IMG/VR virus record: IMGVR_UViG_3300027365_000033
Span: 1 to 36,708 of that record
Length of the DNA stretch: 36,708 nt
Strand: one strand, 5' to 3'
Origin: a virus
A model generated the notes under the pieces. It did not search any database. It was given only the letters and a program-made list of their open reading frames with translations, and was not told the DNA's origin. Both the position numbers and the translations under genes were made by a program. How positions within the stretch are numbered: position 1 is the first letter of the stretch; each line of letters begins with the position of its first letter. Shown one piece after another: positions 6,789-15,970 of the stretch.

Positions 6789-7778
6789 TTAGCTCACATT
6801 TTGGTTGTTCCACTTCGGTTCGCGGAACTCAACAACACGACGACCTAAAATCTCATTTAATTCCAGGAATGGCTGCTGCATCGCGCCCACTTCCAGCTCG
6901 TGATACACATGCATCAGCTTTTCCATATCACCAAAGCCGCTGTTGTTTTCAGGTATAACGCCAGATAAACCGGCATACATTCGATGCATGGAAAGTATCT
7001 CGCCACGGGTGATGTTTTTGATGCGCTCAAACTCATCCTTAGTGCCAATATCACCCACGGGGATGATTTGCACCGGCTCTTTTGCTTTTGAACTTTCAAT
7101 ATTGAGATGCATGGATCGGAAGTTACCTGGCCCTTTTGATTGTGATACCTGCTCGGATATATAGTCCAATTCTTCTTCATCAAGTCCGGTGTCGGTCGTT
7201 AGAAAGATATAGCCCATATGCACACCATTTTTGAAATATTTACGGCGAAACAGGCCGGCATCTTCGCTTAACAGGACAGACTGAATACCGCCAATATATT
7301 CAGGTACGCCATAGATGCTTTGCATCACGTCATATTCGTTTATCTGGATGACTTCACCTGGTTTAAATTCTATTTCGGTGCCATCGGATAACAGTTGAAA
7401 AAATACACCAGGCTTTTTACCTCTTCGCATCGCTAAAGCGGGTAAGTGACCAAGGCGAACAGGTGTGCCGAAAGCATTAGTAAAGACCTGAGCATATAGC
7501 ATTCCGAAGGCTTCAAAATCGAGCGCCAATTGTTTCATTGTGGGATAGCTGAGTATCTTGGATGGGTTAAACCACTTCAAAATCATGTTCTTTTTAAAGT
7601 GAATAATACTGTTGTGATGTGGGTTGGCTTTCATGGTTTGAGCTAATCCATTCAGGCTCACCGGTGGCACCCAATACTTACCGCCCAGGTCAGTAAATAT
7701 GCCGAGATAATCGGTCATTCTGTTGTTCAATACTGGCTCTGGATCGCCAAAAGAAAAATTCATTTTTGTGTCTGACAT
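6789..7778 (-). CDS. Q: phage portal protein (P2 gpQ family)
   Basis: A 329-residue PBSX/P2-family portal, close to the 344 of P2 gpQ. It forms the dodecameric ring at the capsid vertex through which DNA is packaged and which docks the terminase. Family features visible include an early YWVPPVS and the central GEVIQINEYDVMQSIYGVPE, followed by the conserved FRRKYFKNG.H.GYI segment and a C-terminal YAGLSGVIPENNSGFGD block. The start has AGGAAA six to seven bases upstream. It lies 12 bases downstream of the terminase ATPase gene in a leftward pair, the P2 arrangement. Confidence 0.93.
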   Translation of the reverse strand: MSDTKMNFSFGDPEPVLNNRMTDYLGIFTDLGGKYWVPPVSLNGLAQTMKANPHHNSIIHFKKNMILKWFNPSKILSYPTMKQLALDFEAFGMLYAQVFTNAFGTPVRLGHLPALAMRRGKKPGVFFQLLSDGTEIEFKPGEVIQINEYDVMQSIYGVPEYIGGIQSVLLSEDAGLFRRKYFKNGVHMGYIFLTTDTGLDEEELDYISEQVSQSKGPGNFRSMHLNIESSKAKEPVQIIPVGDIGTKDEFERIKNITRGEILSMHRMYAGLSGVIPENNSGFGDMEKLMHVYHELEVGAMQQPFLELNEILGRRVVEFREPKWNNQNVS

Positions 7779-7790
7779 GGTGGTTTCCTG

Positions 7791-9602
7791 TTAAGCGGCC
7801 ATCTTCATTGAAGACTTGCGGCGTGGGGCAATGGGTTCGTACATGAATGCGTGCATAATTGCCCAGGCGACGTCGGCATGGCCGGTCGCATTTGAGCGAT
7901 TAGCACCATAGGTGATCTGTCCTGAACCGGTCACAGTTTGGGTGATCATCATGAATGCTTGAGTGACTTCTTTATCACCCGCGCTGTATTGAAAACGTCC
8001 GCTTTCAATGACATCGAGGGCTTTCATTACTAATTCAGTTTTAGTCTGAACGCTGTAGGTGATCGGGGTGGCTCTTGGATAGAACTTTTCAACAAGTTCA
8101 AATACTCCGTATCCGATGCCGGTGATATCTATGCCGATGTGTTTTACAGCAAAGCGATGAGTTTCATCTTTGATGCGGTTGGCCTGATATTGGAAATTGG
8201 CTCCATGGTAGGAATCTTTTTTTATCAACCGAAATTTATCACGCTCATCCAGCGGTATTGAACATAAAGCCAGGCTGGCATTATCTCTCGTCCTGGATGG
8301 GTCATACCCTATTGCTACAGGTCTATTACCTAATGGCCTTTCTGCATCCGGGTTGTAATCTCCCCAGGTGTCGGCATCCACCATGCATTTCATGAGTTTA
8401 GCCAGGCTAAATACGCTATTGGCATCATCAATCCATTTGCACATATATTTGTTATCAAAATCAGCTTGGCTGTTTTCCAGCTTCAACTGTTCGATATCCG
8501 ACAAATCACAGCCTTTTTCCAGAGCATCTTCGATATTAACTATCTGGCGCCATATTTTGTCCGGCCCTAAAACCCCGTGTCTTAATGTTTTGTGGCTAAT
8601 ATCAAAATCAACACGTTTAGACTCAGCCAGTTTGGCGTTGAACTCGTTACCATTCCACATTTCATAGGCGGGGTGAGATGTGGCTGAAGGAACAGAAAAT
8701 AGCGTGCGTCGCCATTTTTTATGTGTAGCCATACCTGAAGCCATGTGCCATAGCTTTTTAAAGTCAGGCATCCAGAAAATCTCATCACAATACAGATGGC
8801 CGTGATACGAGTTAGCCGTGCGGCTGTTCGTTGATAAAAATCGTAGTTCAGCACCATTGGAAAGAGTAATCACGCCTTGCCCTTTCAACTCAACGCCAAA
8901 GTGCTCCATGGCAAAAGCGATGATGTAAGCTTTAAATACTTCAGCTTGATCACGTGATGATGAAAGGAAAAGCTGGTTATCTCCCGTGCGGACGGCATCA
9001 TCAAACGCTTCAAATGCAAAATACCATGTCGCCCCAATCTGACGAGATTTAAGCAGCATTCTGGTTCGGCGTGTTAGTGGATCAAGTTTGCGTTCGTACC
9101 ATTCCTGTTGATAGTCGAAAAAGAGCTTTTCTCTCACTTCATCCAGCATTTCTTCCGTGATGCCGGATATATCGTTTTTAACCTTTTTTTCTCTTCGTTT
9201 TCGCCTGGTCTTTTTCTCTTGCTTCAGCTCATCTTCGGTCGGGGCCGAGTCCCGAAACTCAGGCGGTATGTAGTTACCTTTGGATATCGCCACCGCTTCA
9301 GCTTGTAGTTTCTGAGCCTGGGCGATATTGATGCGAAGGTTGCCAAAGTTAGCCACCAACGAATCCAGCTCTCGCTGCTGTGACTCTGTTTTGTTATCAA
9401 TCTCAATTAGGGCATTAATACGCCTGGTAATGGCTTGCTCAACCGTGTCCGGTGCGGCATAGGCTTCCCATTCATCAGCATCACGCCAGTTATACAGCGT
9501 TCGCTCATTCACGCCGGTCTGAGCTGATATCTCAGTGATAGACCAGCCCTTAATAAAGAGCTTTTTCGCCGTTTCTTTTATCTCTGCTGAATACTTCGCC
9601 AT
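7791..9602 (-). CDS. P: terminase ATPase/large subunit (P2 gpP family)
   Basis: A 603-residue packaging motor. It starts with an HTH (residues about 9-42, ITEISAQTGVNERTLYNWRD) as in P2 gpP. The ATPase follows, with Walker A-like LKSRQIGAT (about 184-192) and Walker B LYCDEIFW (D273/E274). A C-terminal nuclease-like domain has acidic strands in IGYDPSRTRDN and HIGIDITGIG. Length is close to P2 gpP (590). The start carries GAGG five bases upstream and lies beside the divergent late promoter region. Orientation opposite to the capsid genes matches P2. Confidence 0.93.
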   Translation of the reverse strand: MAKYSAEIKETAKKLFIKGWSITEISAQTGVNERTLYNWRDADEWEAYAAPDTVEQAITRRINALIEIDNKTESQQRELDSLVANFGNLRINIAQAQKLQAEAVAISKGNYIPPEFRDSAPTEDELKQEKKTRRKRREKKVKNDISGITEEMLDEVREKLFFDYQQEWYERKLDPLTRRTRMLLKSRQIGATWYFAFEAFDDAVRTGDNQLFLSSSRDQAEVFKAYIIAFAMEHFGVELKGQGVITLSNGAELRFLSTNSRTANSYHGHLYCDEIFWMPDFKKLWHMASGMATHKKWRRTLFSVPSATSHPAYEMWNGNEFNAKLAESKRVDFDISHKTLRHGVLGPDKIWRQIVNIEDALEKGCDLSDIEQLKLENSQADFDNKYMCKWIDDANSVFSLAKLMKCMVDADTWGDYNPDAERPLGNRPVAIGYDPSRTRDNASLALCSIPLDERDKFRLIKKDSYHGANFQYQANRIKDETHRFAVKHIGIDITGIGYGVFELVEKFYPRATPITYSVQTKTELVMKALDVIESGRFQYSAGDKEVTQAFMMITQTVTGSGQITYGANRSNATGHADVAWAIMHAFMYEPIAPRRKSSMKMAA

Positions 9603-9793
9603 GATGCCTCTGTGTTTTTCACCTTATTTTAGGTGCCAAAACACACAAAAAAAGCGAACTAAGTCCTTATAATTCCTAGTCTTTATTTATCGGAATTTAG
9701 CCAAACCAAAAGCGTTGAATCAGCCTTTTGTAACACCTAATATTTTCATCAACCAAGCACGAAAACTGAAAAATTAAGGTTACCAGGTGATGA
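9603..9793. promoter_or_regulatory. divergent late promoter region
   Basis: 191 bases between the terminase (leftward) and scaffold (rightward) genes. It holds a large imperfect inverted repeat: TGTGTTTTTCACCT (9611-9624), a TATTTT loop, then AGGTGCCAAAACACA (9631-9645). The core CACC-TTATTTTA-GGTG (9620-9635) has the same geometry as the palindromes at 1166 and 31679. TATAAT at 9668-9673 is a perfect plus-strand -10 with no -35. The palindrome centre would then lie about -52, near the -55 position of Ogr-family activator sites. A half-site AACACCT occurs at 9732-9738. I found no exact TGT-N12-ACA (the P2 consensus). Confidence 0.55.
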
Positions 9794-10690
9794 ATGGCTA
9801 AGTTAAAAACAGAGTGGGTACGCATAGGCCGAAGTGGCAAAACCATCGATGGTCGAGATATTGACCCGCAATGGTTACGAGATGCAGCTGAAACGTATAA
9901 CCCAGAGTTATACCAGGCGAAAATCTGGCCAGATCATATTCGTATGTACAGCATGGGTAGCGTGGTGGCTGTTAGAGCAGAAGATAATTCGGAAGGTGGC
10001 GTCGACCTTTACGCTCAAATCGCCCCGAACGAGATTTATCAATCAACAGCTAGATCAGGGCAGCGTCTTCACACCTCAATGGAGTTAATGCCTAACTTCA
10101 GAGACACCGGCAAGTTTTATCTATCTGGTCTTGCTGCAACCGACACGCCGGCATCAGTAGCTACGTCTGAAATGCGATTCACCGCGAACAAAGACCAAAC
10201 CATCATCTTAGGTGAGTTCGTCGAGAACGAGACTCACAACTTCAACGATTCACACAACGACGACCAGCCCCCGAGTTGGTTTACACGTTTATTTACCAAA
10301 GACAAATCCGACGAGGGCGACATGGATAAGAAAACCGCAGAACAACTGACGGCTTCAATGACAGCTTTAAGTGAGTCATTAGCTGCTTTTAAACAACAGC
10401 TAGATGGCAAACCAGAAGGTGAAGGTAATCCAAACGGCGAACCGGCAACGCTGGAAATCACCGCTGAACGCTTTGCTGCATTAGAAGCGGAAATCAAAGA
10501 ACTGAAGGATGCCAAAGCCGGCGACAAAGGTGGCGAGCAAGCTTCAACCGTGGACGCTGAAGCCTTTAACAAACTGCAAACCGAGTTTGATGAGCTGGCC
10601 AAACAGTTCCAAGCCGCGCTGGAAGAACAACCAGGCACGCCGGGCGGCGAGCATGCCGGCGATGGCTTCAATGCAAGCCATTACGTGTAA
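9794..10690 (+). CDS. O: capsid scaffolding protein/protease (P2 gpO family)
   Basis: A 298-residue fusion of an N-terminal serine protease and a C-terminal scaffold, as in P2 gpO. The catalytic triad is recognisable by position and context: D19 (TIDGRD), H48 (WPDHIRMY) and S95 in HTSMEL, which corresponds to P2 S107. The motif KFYLSGLAATDTPAS follows. From residue ~180 the protein is a charged coiled coil (LEAEIKELKDAKAG... LQTEFDELAKQFQ) that would template the capsid and be removed by autoproteolysis. The start has AGGTGA a few bases upstream. It is the first gene of the rightward late operon. Confidence 0.92.
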   Translation: MAKLKTEWVRIGRSGKTIDGRDIDPQWLRDAAETYNPELYQAKIWPDHIRMYSMGSVVAVRAEDNSEGGVDLYAQIAPNEIYQSTARSGQRLHTSMELMPNFRDTGKFYLSGLAATDTPASVATSEMRFTANKDQTIILGEFVENETHNFNDSHNDDQPPSWFTRLFTKDKSDEGDMDKKTAEQLTASMTALSESLAAFKQQLDGKPEGEGNPNGEPATLEITAERFAALEAEIKELKDAKAGDKGGEQASTVDAEAFNKLQTEFDELAKQFQAALEEQPGTPGGEHAGDGFNASHYV

Positions 10691-10718
10691 TCGATATTAA
10701 AAGTTAAGGAACATAGAG

Positions 10719-11750
10719 ATGAATTTATCTGAACAAGGCCGCCAAGCGTTAGACCTTCATTTTGTGAATACTGCACGCGCTTTTGGTGTTCAACCTGGAA
10801 ACCCGTCTGCTGGCCAACATTATGCCGCCACACCAAGCGTGGCCCAAACGATTTACAACAAGGTTGTTGAAGATGGAAACCAGTTTTTACGTCTAATCAA
10901 TGGCGCGGTGATGGTTGGTGAAATCAAAGGTGAGAAAGTTGGCATGGATCTAACTGGTCGCGTAGCCAGCCGAACCGATACAAATGGTGCCGGCGAAAGA
11001 ACTCCTAAACATCTGGTAAACACAGACGCAAATGGATATGAACTTTTTCCTACCCAATTTGATGTGGCATTAAAGTATTCAAAAATTGATAGTTGGGCGA
11101 AGTTTCCAGACTTTGCTGAACGATATATCCGTCTTGTGCGACAAGCCATGGGCAACGATATGCTGACAGTGGGGTGGCATGGTACATCAGCTGCAGGAAC
11201 AACTAATCTGGGCAGTAATCCAAATCTTGAAGATTTGAATATCGGCTGGTTACAAATTCTTCGCGACTTCAACAGTGGTTCTCAACATTATGCTGCCTCA
11301 GCTAGTGAACTTGTCCTGGGGACCGGCGACGCGAAAAACCTCGATGTATTGGTGCATGAAGCCAAAATGATGTTGCCGGTATATCACCGTAATCGTGATG
11401 ACCTGGTGGCGTTGGTTAGTGGTGATCTTCTTTCAGCTCAAGAAGAAACCTATTACGAAGTAAATGGTAATACACCGACGGAAAAAGCCATGCTTTCTGG
11501 TCGAATTACTCGGGCTTATGGTGGTTTGCCAGCAATTACGCCACCTTTCTTCCCTGATGGCATCGTAAAAGTTACACCACTGAGCAACTTATCCATTTAT
11601 ATCCAGGATAGTTCAATCCGTCGAATACAAAAAGACAAGCCAGAGAAAGACGAGGTACAGGACTTTAACTCAGCGAATCAAGGTTACGTGGTTGAGGATG
11701 AAGAAATGGCCGCCTTTATTGAAGGTATTGAATTACCACCTGCTGCATAA
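10719..11750 (+). CDS. N: major capsid protein (P2 gpN family)
   Basis: A 343-residue HK97-fold capsid subunit; P2 gpN has 357. Family landmarks include the N-terminal SVAQTIYNKVVEDGNQFLRL segment, V.MDLTGRVASRTDT, the LVRQAMGNDMLTVGWHG helix-turn, and a C-terminal segment ending RRIQKDKPEKDEVQDFNSAN. The N-terminal ~30 residues are expected to be trimmed by the upstream protease. RBS AAGGAA lies upstream of the ATG. A strong hairpin follows the gene. Confidence 0.93.
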   Translation: MNLSEQGRQALDLHFVNTARAFGVQPGNPSAGQHYAATPSVAQTIYNKVVEDGNQFLRLINGAVMVGEIKGEKVGMDLTGRVASRTDTNGAGERTPKHLVNTDANGYELFPTQFDVALKYSKIDSWAKFPDFAERYIRLVRQAMGNDMLTVGWHGTSAAGTTNLGSNPNLEDLNIGWLQILRDFNSGSQHYAASASELVLGTGDAKNLDVLVHEAKMMLPVYHRNRDDLVALVSGDLLSAQEETYYEVNGNTPTEKAMLSGRITRAYGGLPAITPPFFPDGIVKVTPLSNLSIYIQDSSIRRIQKDKPEKDEVQDFNSANQGYVVEDEEMAAFIEGIELPPAA

Positions 11751-11777
11751 CAACCCTGAAGCAATGCAACCACTGTT

Positions 11778-11801
11778 CCCAGGCAGGTGAGCCTGCCTGG
11801 G
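11778..11801 (+). other. strong intergenic hairpin after capsid gene
   Basis: CCCAGGCAGG-TGAG-CCTGCCTGGG: a perfect 10-bp GC-rich stem with a 4-base loop between the capsid and small-terminase genes. No T-run follows, so it is not a standard rho-independent terminator. It could mark an RNA processing or 3'-end stabilisation point that raises capsid mRNA relative to downstream genes. Confidence 0.6.
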
Positions 11802-11817
11802 ATAAACAGGAGCCAAT

Positions 11818-12645
11818 ATGAGTTTAATTAAAAAATTAAAAGCGCGACGTGCTGAGCAGGGTGGTGAACCAAAACCGACCAAGCCAAAAACAGATCAGCG
11901 TGTCAGTAAGTTCCAAGCCAAAAAGCTGGCACAACAAGCTTCCGTAATTGGGGTGGATGTCGCGGCAAGTGCTGATGAATCAGTTGTGGCTACTATCGGA
12001 CCCGATGGTCTTCAAAACCTGACCGCATCTATGCCTTTAAACAAACAACTCCTTGAACAATACCAGGCCGTATTACAGACCGATGTTCAGCGTTTAAGCA
12101 CCAAAGACACGCTGGAAGACAAAGCAGCGATGAAAAAAGAGCTGCTGAAGAACTATATGCCGTTTGTTCAAGATTACATGGCCAATGGTCATGACTACCC
12201 AAACAGTGTGGCCGTGATGATGATGGTCTGGTTATTCGACATCGGCGATATCGAGCAAGGCTTACACCTGGGCTTTTACCTGGTGAAAACGCCAAAACAA
12301 GTTATGCCGCATGGCTTTAGCAGCACGATGGAAACGTTCATTTGTGATTACACCTATGACTGGGCCAGTACGCAGATCAAGGATGAAAAAACAGCCAGCC
12401 CGTACCTGGATAACTTGGTGAAAGTTCTGCTGGATGCGAAGTGGGAACTGGCGATGCCAGTGAAAAGCAAAATGCTGAACATGATGGCCAAGAATGCCTT
12501 CCTGAAAGGTGACTTTAAAGCCTGCGTGTCATGGTGTGAAGCGACACAAAAGGTCAACCCAGAAGGGCATGGCACCAAAACATTAATGAATAAAGCACTC
12601 AAGGAAATTGAGAAATTAGAACAAGCCGCTGCTGAAACTAAATAA
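11818..12645 (+). CDS. M: terminase endonuclease subunit (P2 gpM family)
   Basis: A 275-residue P2 gpM-type small terminase subunit that cuts cos DNA with gpP. The first ~45 residues are a basic arm (KKLKARRAEQ...), then DQRVSKFQAKKLAQQA. The central region has ALVMM-like helices NSVAVMMMVWLFDIGDIEQG and FYLVKTPKQVMPHGF, which recur in the family. The C-terminus contains a TPR-like ALWCEATQKVNPEGHGTKT helix pair. Start ATG has CAGGAG upstream, immediately after the 11778 hairpin. Confidence 0.88.
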   Translation: MSLIKKLKARRAEQGGEPKPTKPKTDQRVSKFQAKKLAQQASVIGVDVAASADESVVATIGPDGLQNLTASMPLNKQLLEQYQAVLQTDVQRLSTKDTLEDKAAMKKELLKNYMPFVQDYMANGHDYPNSVAVMMMVWLFDIGDIEQGLHLGFYLVKTPKQVMPHGFSSTMETFICDYTYDWASTQIKDEKTASPYLDNLVKVLLDAKWELAMPVKSKMLNMMAKNAFLKGDFKACVSWCEATQKVNPEGHGTKTLMNKALKEIEKLEQAAAETK

Positions 12646-12759
12646 TTCAGCCGCTTTACAGGCTCCACCGCCGGGGCAGGGCAAAAAACGAAGCACTCCA
12701 ACGCTGTATCAGGTGTGGTTCGTGTTTTGTTCCGGCACCTTACATAAAACAGGGTTCGC
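12646..12759 (+). other. 114-base gap with imperfect hairpins
   Basis: No gene. It contains an interrupted symmetrical stem, CGAA-g-CAC-t-CC pairing with GG-t-GTG-g-TTCG (from about 12689 to 12722), and a second pair TGTTTT/AAAACA just before the head-completion gene start. P2-like operons are usually tighter here. No promoter or terminator is clear. Confidence 0.3.
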
Positions 12760-13260
12760 ATGAGTTTAACGGGAAAACCATCACTAGCAAACGCATCACC
12801 CATCACCAATGATGGGTGGTGGCCTGATGTGTCCACGGCTGATTTGGTGAGCAAATACCGTGTGCCTTCAGATATTGCAGACGACACGATCAGCACAGGC
12901 TTAAGCCTGGCCGTCGTGCGTGTCAATGAAACGCTGGACCCTGTAAAACAACACCTATTAACGCTCGGTTATGCTGACTTTGAAAGCTACCTGACGGCTA
13001 ACTCATCACCCGTGGTGAGCAGTGAATTATTACTGGTTCACTATGAAGCAGCGGTCTATAGCCGCGCCAAAGCGTATCTATTGCAACAGTTCATCAGCAT
13101 GAATCGCCGAGAAGTCGCTGAAAATCAGGCCAAAGAATCTGAGCAAACCGAAAAATTCTGGCTGGATGAAAGCCAGTCATCCATTGCATCGCTCTGGAAT
13201 ACGTTTTTCCCTGATAACCCCAAAATGAAAACGCATGGTTTTCACGCGGTGCTGCTGTAA
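12760..13260 (+). CDS. L: head completion/stabilisation protein (P2 gpL family)
   Basis: A 166-residue protein at the gpL position. Family signature: NDGWWPDVSTADLVSKYRVP near the N-terminus, a helix pair ISTGLSLAVVRVNETLDPVK, and a C-terminal HHyEAAVYSRAKAYLLQQF-like block followed by a short alpha-turn. In P2, gpL closes the connector after packaging. It ends by overlapping the next gene (stop TAA shares its last base with the next ATG). Confidence 0.85.
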   Translation: MSLTGKPSLANASPITNDGWWPDVSTADLVSKYRVPSDIADDTISTGLSLAVVRVNETLDPVKQHLLTLGYADFESYLTANSSPVVSSELLLVHYEAAVYSRAKAYLLQQFISMNRREVAENQAKESEQTEKFWLDESQSSIASLWNTFFPDNPKMKTHGFHAVLL

Positions 13261-13712
13261 TGAAGAAGTTACAAGCCATCACTGACTACTTGCTAAACCT
13301 GAACATGGTCGCAGCAGAAAATATCGATGCCTGGGCAGAAAATGCCCGTTTCGTCGGTGTGGCCAAAGATATGGGCAATGACGGCATGGTGCTGTTTCGC
13401 CTGCATTACACAGCGGCCATCGTGATTGAACGTTTCCCTCACCAGGAGCATCCCGCCGAACTGTTATTCGGCCATGTCATTGCCTGGCTAATGGATAACG
13501 ACGATTTACGCGAAAAGCTGGAACTTGATCCACCTGAAACCGATATCGACATCCTTGATAACCAAACCGCTGATTTAGAAATCAATATCGATTTTGTTGA
13601 AGACGTGGAAATCATCCAAGACCCAGCCGGACCACTACGGTTAAACGGTGAACGTTATCGCCTGGCACCGGTGCGTATTGATTATGCCCTGGAAGGTGAG
13701 GTGACAACATGA
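13260..13712 (+). CDS. R: tail completion protein (P2 gpR family)
   Basis: A 150-residue protein that starts MKKLQAITDYLL and has the gpR pattern of a short N-terminal helix, a VGVAKDMG.DGMVLFRLHYTAAI-type beta segment and DLEINIDFVEDVEI near the C-terminus. P2 gpR joins head and tail. It is coupled to L (1-base overlap) and to the following gene (4-base overlap). Confidence 0.8.
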   Translation: MKKLQAITDYLLNLNMVAAENIDAWAENARFVGVAKDMGNDGMVLFRLHYTAAIVIERFPHQEHPAELLFGHVIAWLMDNDDLREKLELDPPETDIDILDNQTADLEINIDFVEDVEIIQDPAGPLRLNGERYRLAPVRIDYALEGEVTT

Positions 13713-14392
13713 ATCCTGCTTTAAATATTCAAGTCACCGGTCTGATGACGCTTAAACAGCAGATTGAAATCCTCGGCCTACCAACAAAGCTTCGCCGTCG
13801 TTTAATGGCGAGAGTAGGTAAAAAAGTCATATCCGACAGCAAGCGTCGAGTTCGCACACAAACGGATCTGTCTGGCCAGAGTTATCCAGCACGGGCCAAA
13901 AAGAAACGTGGCGGCAGCAAAATGCTGCTGAAACTCGCCCGTCAGCTCAAAGTTATCAGAGCAGATGGCACAGAAGCCGTGGTCGGTTTTTATAAACGCT
14001 CGTCTGCCCGTATTGCCGCTAAGCAACAGCATGGTTACACACAAAGAGTCACCGCACGCTCACTGAAAAGAAACAGTGCAAAAAACCAAGACAGCCCAGC
14101 CACACGCGACCAGGCACGCGCCTTACGTGAGGCCGGCTTCACCATTAACAAACGCAAATCAAAGAACGGAAAAAAGCCAAGCCAAAAGTGGGTAATGCAA
14201 AACCTCACCATTGGCCAGGCGGGTTCGTTGTTACGTCAGTTACGTGAGCAAGCAGGCGAAAGCCCAAAAACATCATGGAAAACCACGCTGCCGGCACGCT
14301 CATTTTTAGGGGCAACTAAGGCCGAAATTACGCAGCACTTTGATGCCATTTTTAAACAAATTAAGCAGGAGATAGCCCGTGGCGTTACCTAA
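13709..14392 (+). CDS. S: tail completion / virion morphogenesis protein (P2 gpS/Mu gpG-like)
   Basis: A 227-residue strongly basic protein. The central Arg/Lys-rich helices (VGKKVISDSKRRVRTQTDLSG) and the later ARSFLGATKAEI motif near the C-terminus recur in the gpS/Mu gpG virion-morphogenesis family. The position after gpR fits tail completion. Relative to P2 gpS (150 residues) it is longer, owing to a basic insert (about 105-165) rich in Lys, Ser and Arg. GTG of the sheath gene lies within its last codons. Confidence 0.78.
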   Translation: MNPALNIQVTGLMTLKQQIEILGLPTKLRRRLMARVGKKVISDSKRRVRTQTDLSGQSYPARAKKKRGGSKMLLKLARQLKVIRADGTEAVVGFYKRSSARIAAKQQHGYTQRVTARSLKRNSAKNQDSPATRDQARALREAGFTINKRKSKNGKKPSQKWVMQNLTIGQAGSLLRQLREQAGESPKTSWKTTLPARSFLGATKAEITQHFDAIFKQIKQEIARGVT

Positions 14393-15500
14393 AATTACGG
14401 TCAATGCGCTCAACTTACAGCAAGGCCCATTCCCAACGGTCGAGAAGTATTTGCTGTATATCGGTGAGGCTGCGACAAACCAGGACCAATTGTTATTTTT
14501 AAATACCGATAGCGATTTGGATGTTGAACTTGGCGAAGCCGATTCAGAGCTGAAGCGACAACTGATTGCAGCAAGACAAAATGCCGGTGAAAACTGGGCC
14601 TGTGTGGCTATTGCAACAGAGGATGGTTCTACTTGGGACCCGCTGATTGATATGGCCATGAATGAAAATGTGAAGGTTGAAGGCTCGGTTATTTGTACGC
14701 CAGTAACGGCAGCGGCTGACTTTACAACTATGCAAGCTAAATCAATTAGCATCCTGGCTCAATATAACCGTCGGTTATTTATCGAAGGGGCTATTCGAGG
14801 TATTGATAGCGAAACAGAGTCCTGGTCGGAATATATTTCTTATGTGGGCACGCTCACCGATAGCATTAATGCGCCTCGTGTAATGCCTGTGCCTTATATC
14901 CTTGATGATGCCGTTGGCATTATCGCTGGCCGTTTATGTAACTCGGGTGTCAGCGTGGCTGATACGCCAATGCGCGTAGAAACTGGCCCATTAGTGGGGC
15001 AGGACCAAACCACCTTACCCGTGGATAAAAACGGTGTCCGTTTCAATATGGCCCATGCCAAGGCGCTCAATGATGTGCGTTGTTCAGTGCCGGCATTCTT
15101 CCCTGATTATCCTGGCTTGTTCTGGTCTGATGCTCAAACGCTGGATGCCCCAGCGGGTGATTATCAAGTGCTGGAAAACCTGCGTGTGGTCGATAAAGCG
15201 GCACGTGCTGTTCGCTTGGTGTTAATTGGCTTGATTGGTAACCGCCGATTTAATTCCACGCCTGCCGGTGAAGCCTGGGCGATTAATAAACTCATGCGTC
15301 CATTGCGTGAAATGAGCAAGTCGACGGTGTTCCAGGGCATTCCTTTCCCTGCTGAGTTAAAGCCACCGGTCGATGGTGACATTGTGATCACCTGGATTAC
15401 ACGCGAAAAGGTCGAAGTGTTTATGAAAGCGCGACCTTTTGAAATTCCGAAAGAAATCACCGCCAACATCGTGTTGGATTTATCTGATCCAACTGCATAG
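14379..15500 (+). CDS. DUF2586 contractile tail sheath protein
   Basis: A 373-residue protein with the DUF2586 pattern: N-terminal MALPKITVNALNLQQGPFP, YLLYIGEAAT.Q, an NENVKVEGSVICTPVTAAAD segment and a C-terminal VFMKARPFEIPKEITANI..D strand. In phages of this group DUF2586 replaces the P2 gpFI sheath as the contractile polymer around the tube. Start is GTG at 14379 with AGGAG eight bases upstream. The next gene, the tube, follows after 11 bases. Confidence 0.85.
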   Translation: MALPKITVNALNLQQGPFPTVEKYLLYIGEAATNQDQLLFLNTDSDLDVELGEADSELKRQLIAARQNAGENWACVAIATEDGSTWDPLIDMAMNENVKVEGSVICTPVTAAADFTTMQAKSISILAQYNRRLFIEGAIRGIDSETESWSEYISYVGTLTDSINAPRVMPVPYILDDAVGIIAGRLCNSGVSVADTPMRVETGPLVGQDQTTLPVDKNGVRFNMAHAKALNDVRCSVPAFFPDYPGLFWSDAQTLDAPAGDYQVLENLRVVDKAARAVRLVLIGLIGNRRFNSTPAGEAWAINKLMRPLREMSKSTVFQGIPFPAELKPPVDGDIVITWITREKVEVFMKARPFEIPKEITANIVLDLSDPTA

Positions 15501-15511
15501 GAGACTAACCC

Positions 15512-15967
15512 GTGTCTAAACGTTTATCCGGTCAAAACTTTGACTTTATGTTCAGCGATTTATTGATACACGCTGAAAGCTTCACGGCGACGATTACTGA
15601 TAACAGCGCCGCCACCTATACCAATGGCGTGCCTGATGGATATGTGGATGGTGATGTCTCTTGCTCTGGTGAAATTGAGCTTGATAGCCGTAACTTTAAC
15701 TTGATGGTGGAAACAGCCAAATCAGCAGGCAGCTGGAGAGGCATGGACACCTTCGACATTATTTCAACAGGTAAAGCCCTGGATGAGTCTCAGAAGTTCG
15801 AGCTGTTTGGCTGCCGAGTGAAAATCTCTGATCTGCTCAACATCGACCCAAAAGGTGGCGAGAAAACCAAGCACAAAGTGCCGTTTGATGTCACCAGCTC
15901 AGACTTTGTACGCATTAACGGCGTGCCGTATCTGAGTGAAGACGATACACGGGATCTGCAGGGTTAA
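15512..15967 (+). CDS. DUF2597 tail tube protein
   Basis: A 151-residue protein with DUF2597 features: MSKRLSGQNFDFMFSDLLIHAESFTATITDN, then VDGDVSCSGEIELDSRNF and KFELFGCRVKISDLLNIDPKGGEK in separate strands. DUF2597 genes follow DUF2586 sheath genes, and the protein is taken as the gpFII-equivalent inner tube. GTG start at 15512. Confidence 0.85.
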   Translation: MSKRLSGQNFDFMFSDLLIHAESFTATITDNSAATYTNGVPDGYVDGDVSCSGEIELDSRNFNLMVETAKSAGSWRGMDTFDIISTGKALDESQKFELFGCRVKISDLLNIDPKGGEKTKHKVPFDVTSSDFVRINGVPYLSEDDTRDLQG

Positions 15968-15970
15968 TTC

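Noticed and set aside
9603-9793. Search for the exact P2 Ogr site TGT-N12-ACA
   Set aside because: Not found in either orientation; only the inverted ACA-N12-TGT type palindromes occur, at other positions.
11778-11801. Hairpin as a terminator after the capsid gene
   Set aside because: Strong stem but no T-tract; downstream packaging genes need read-through.
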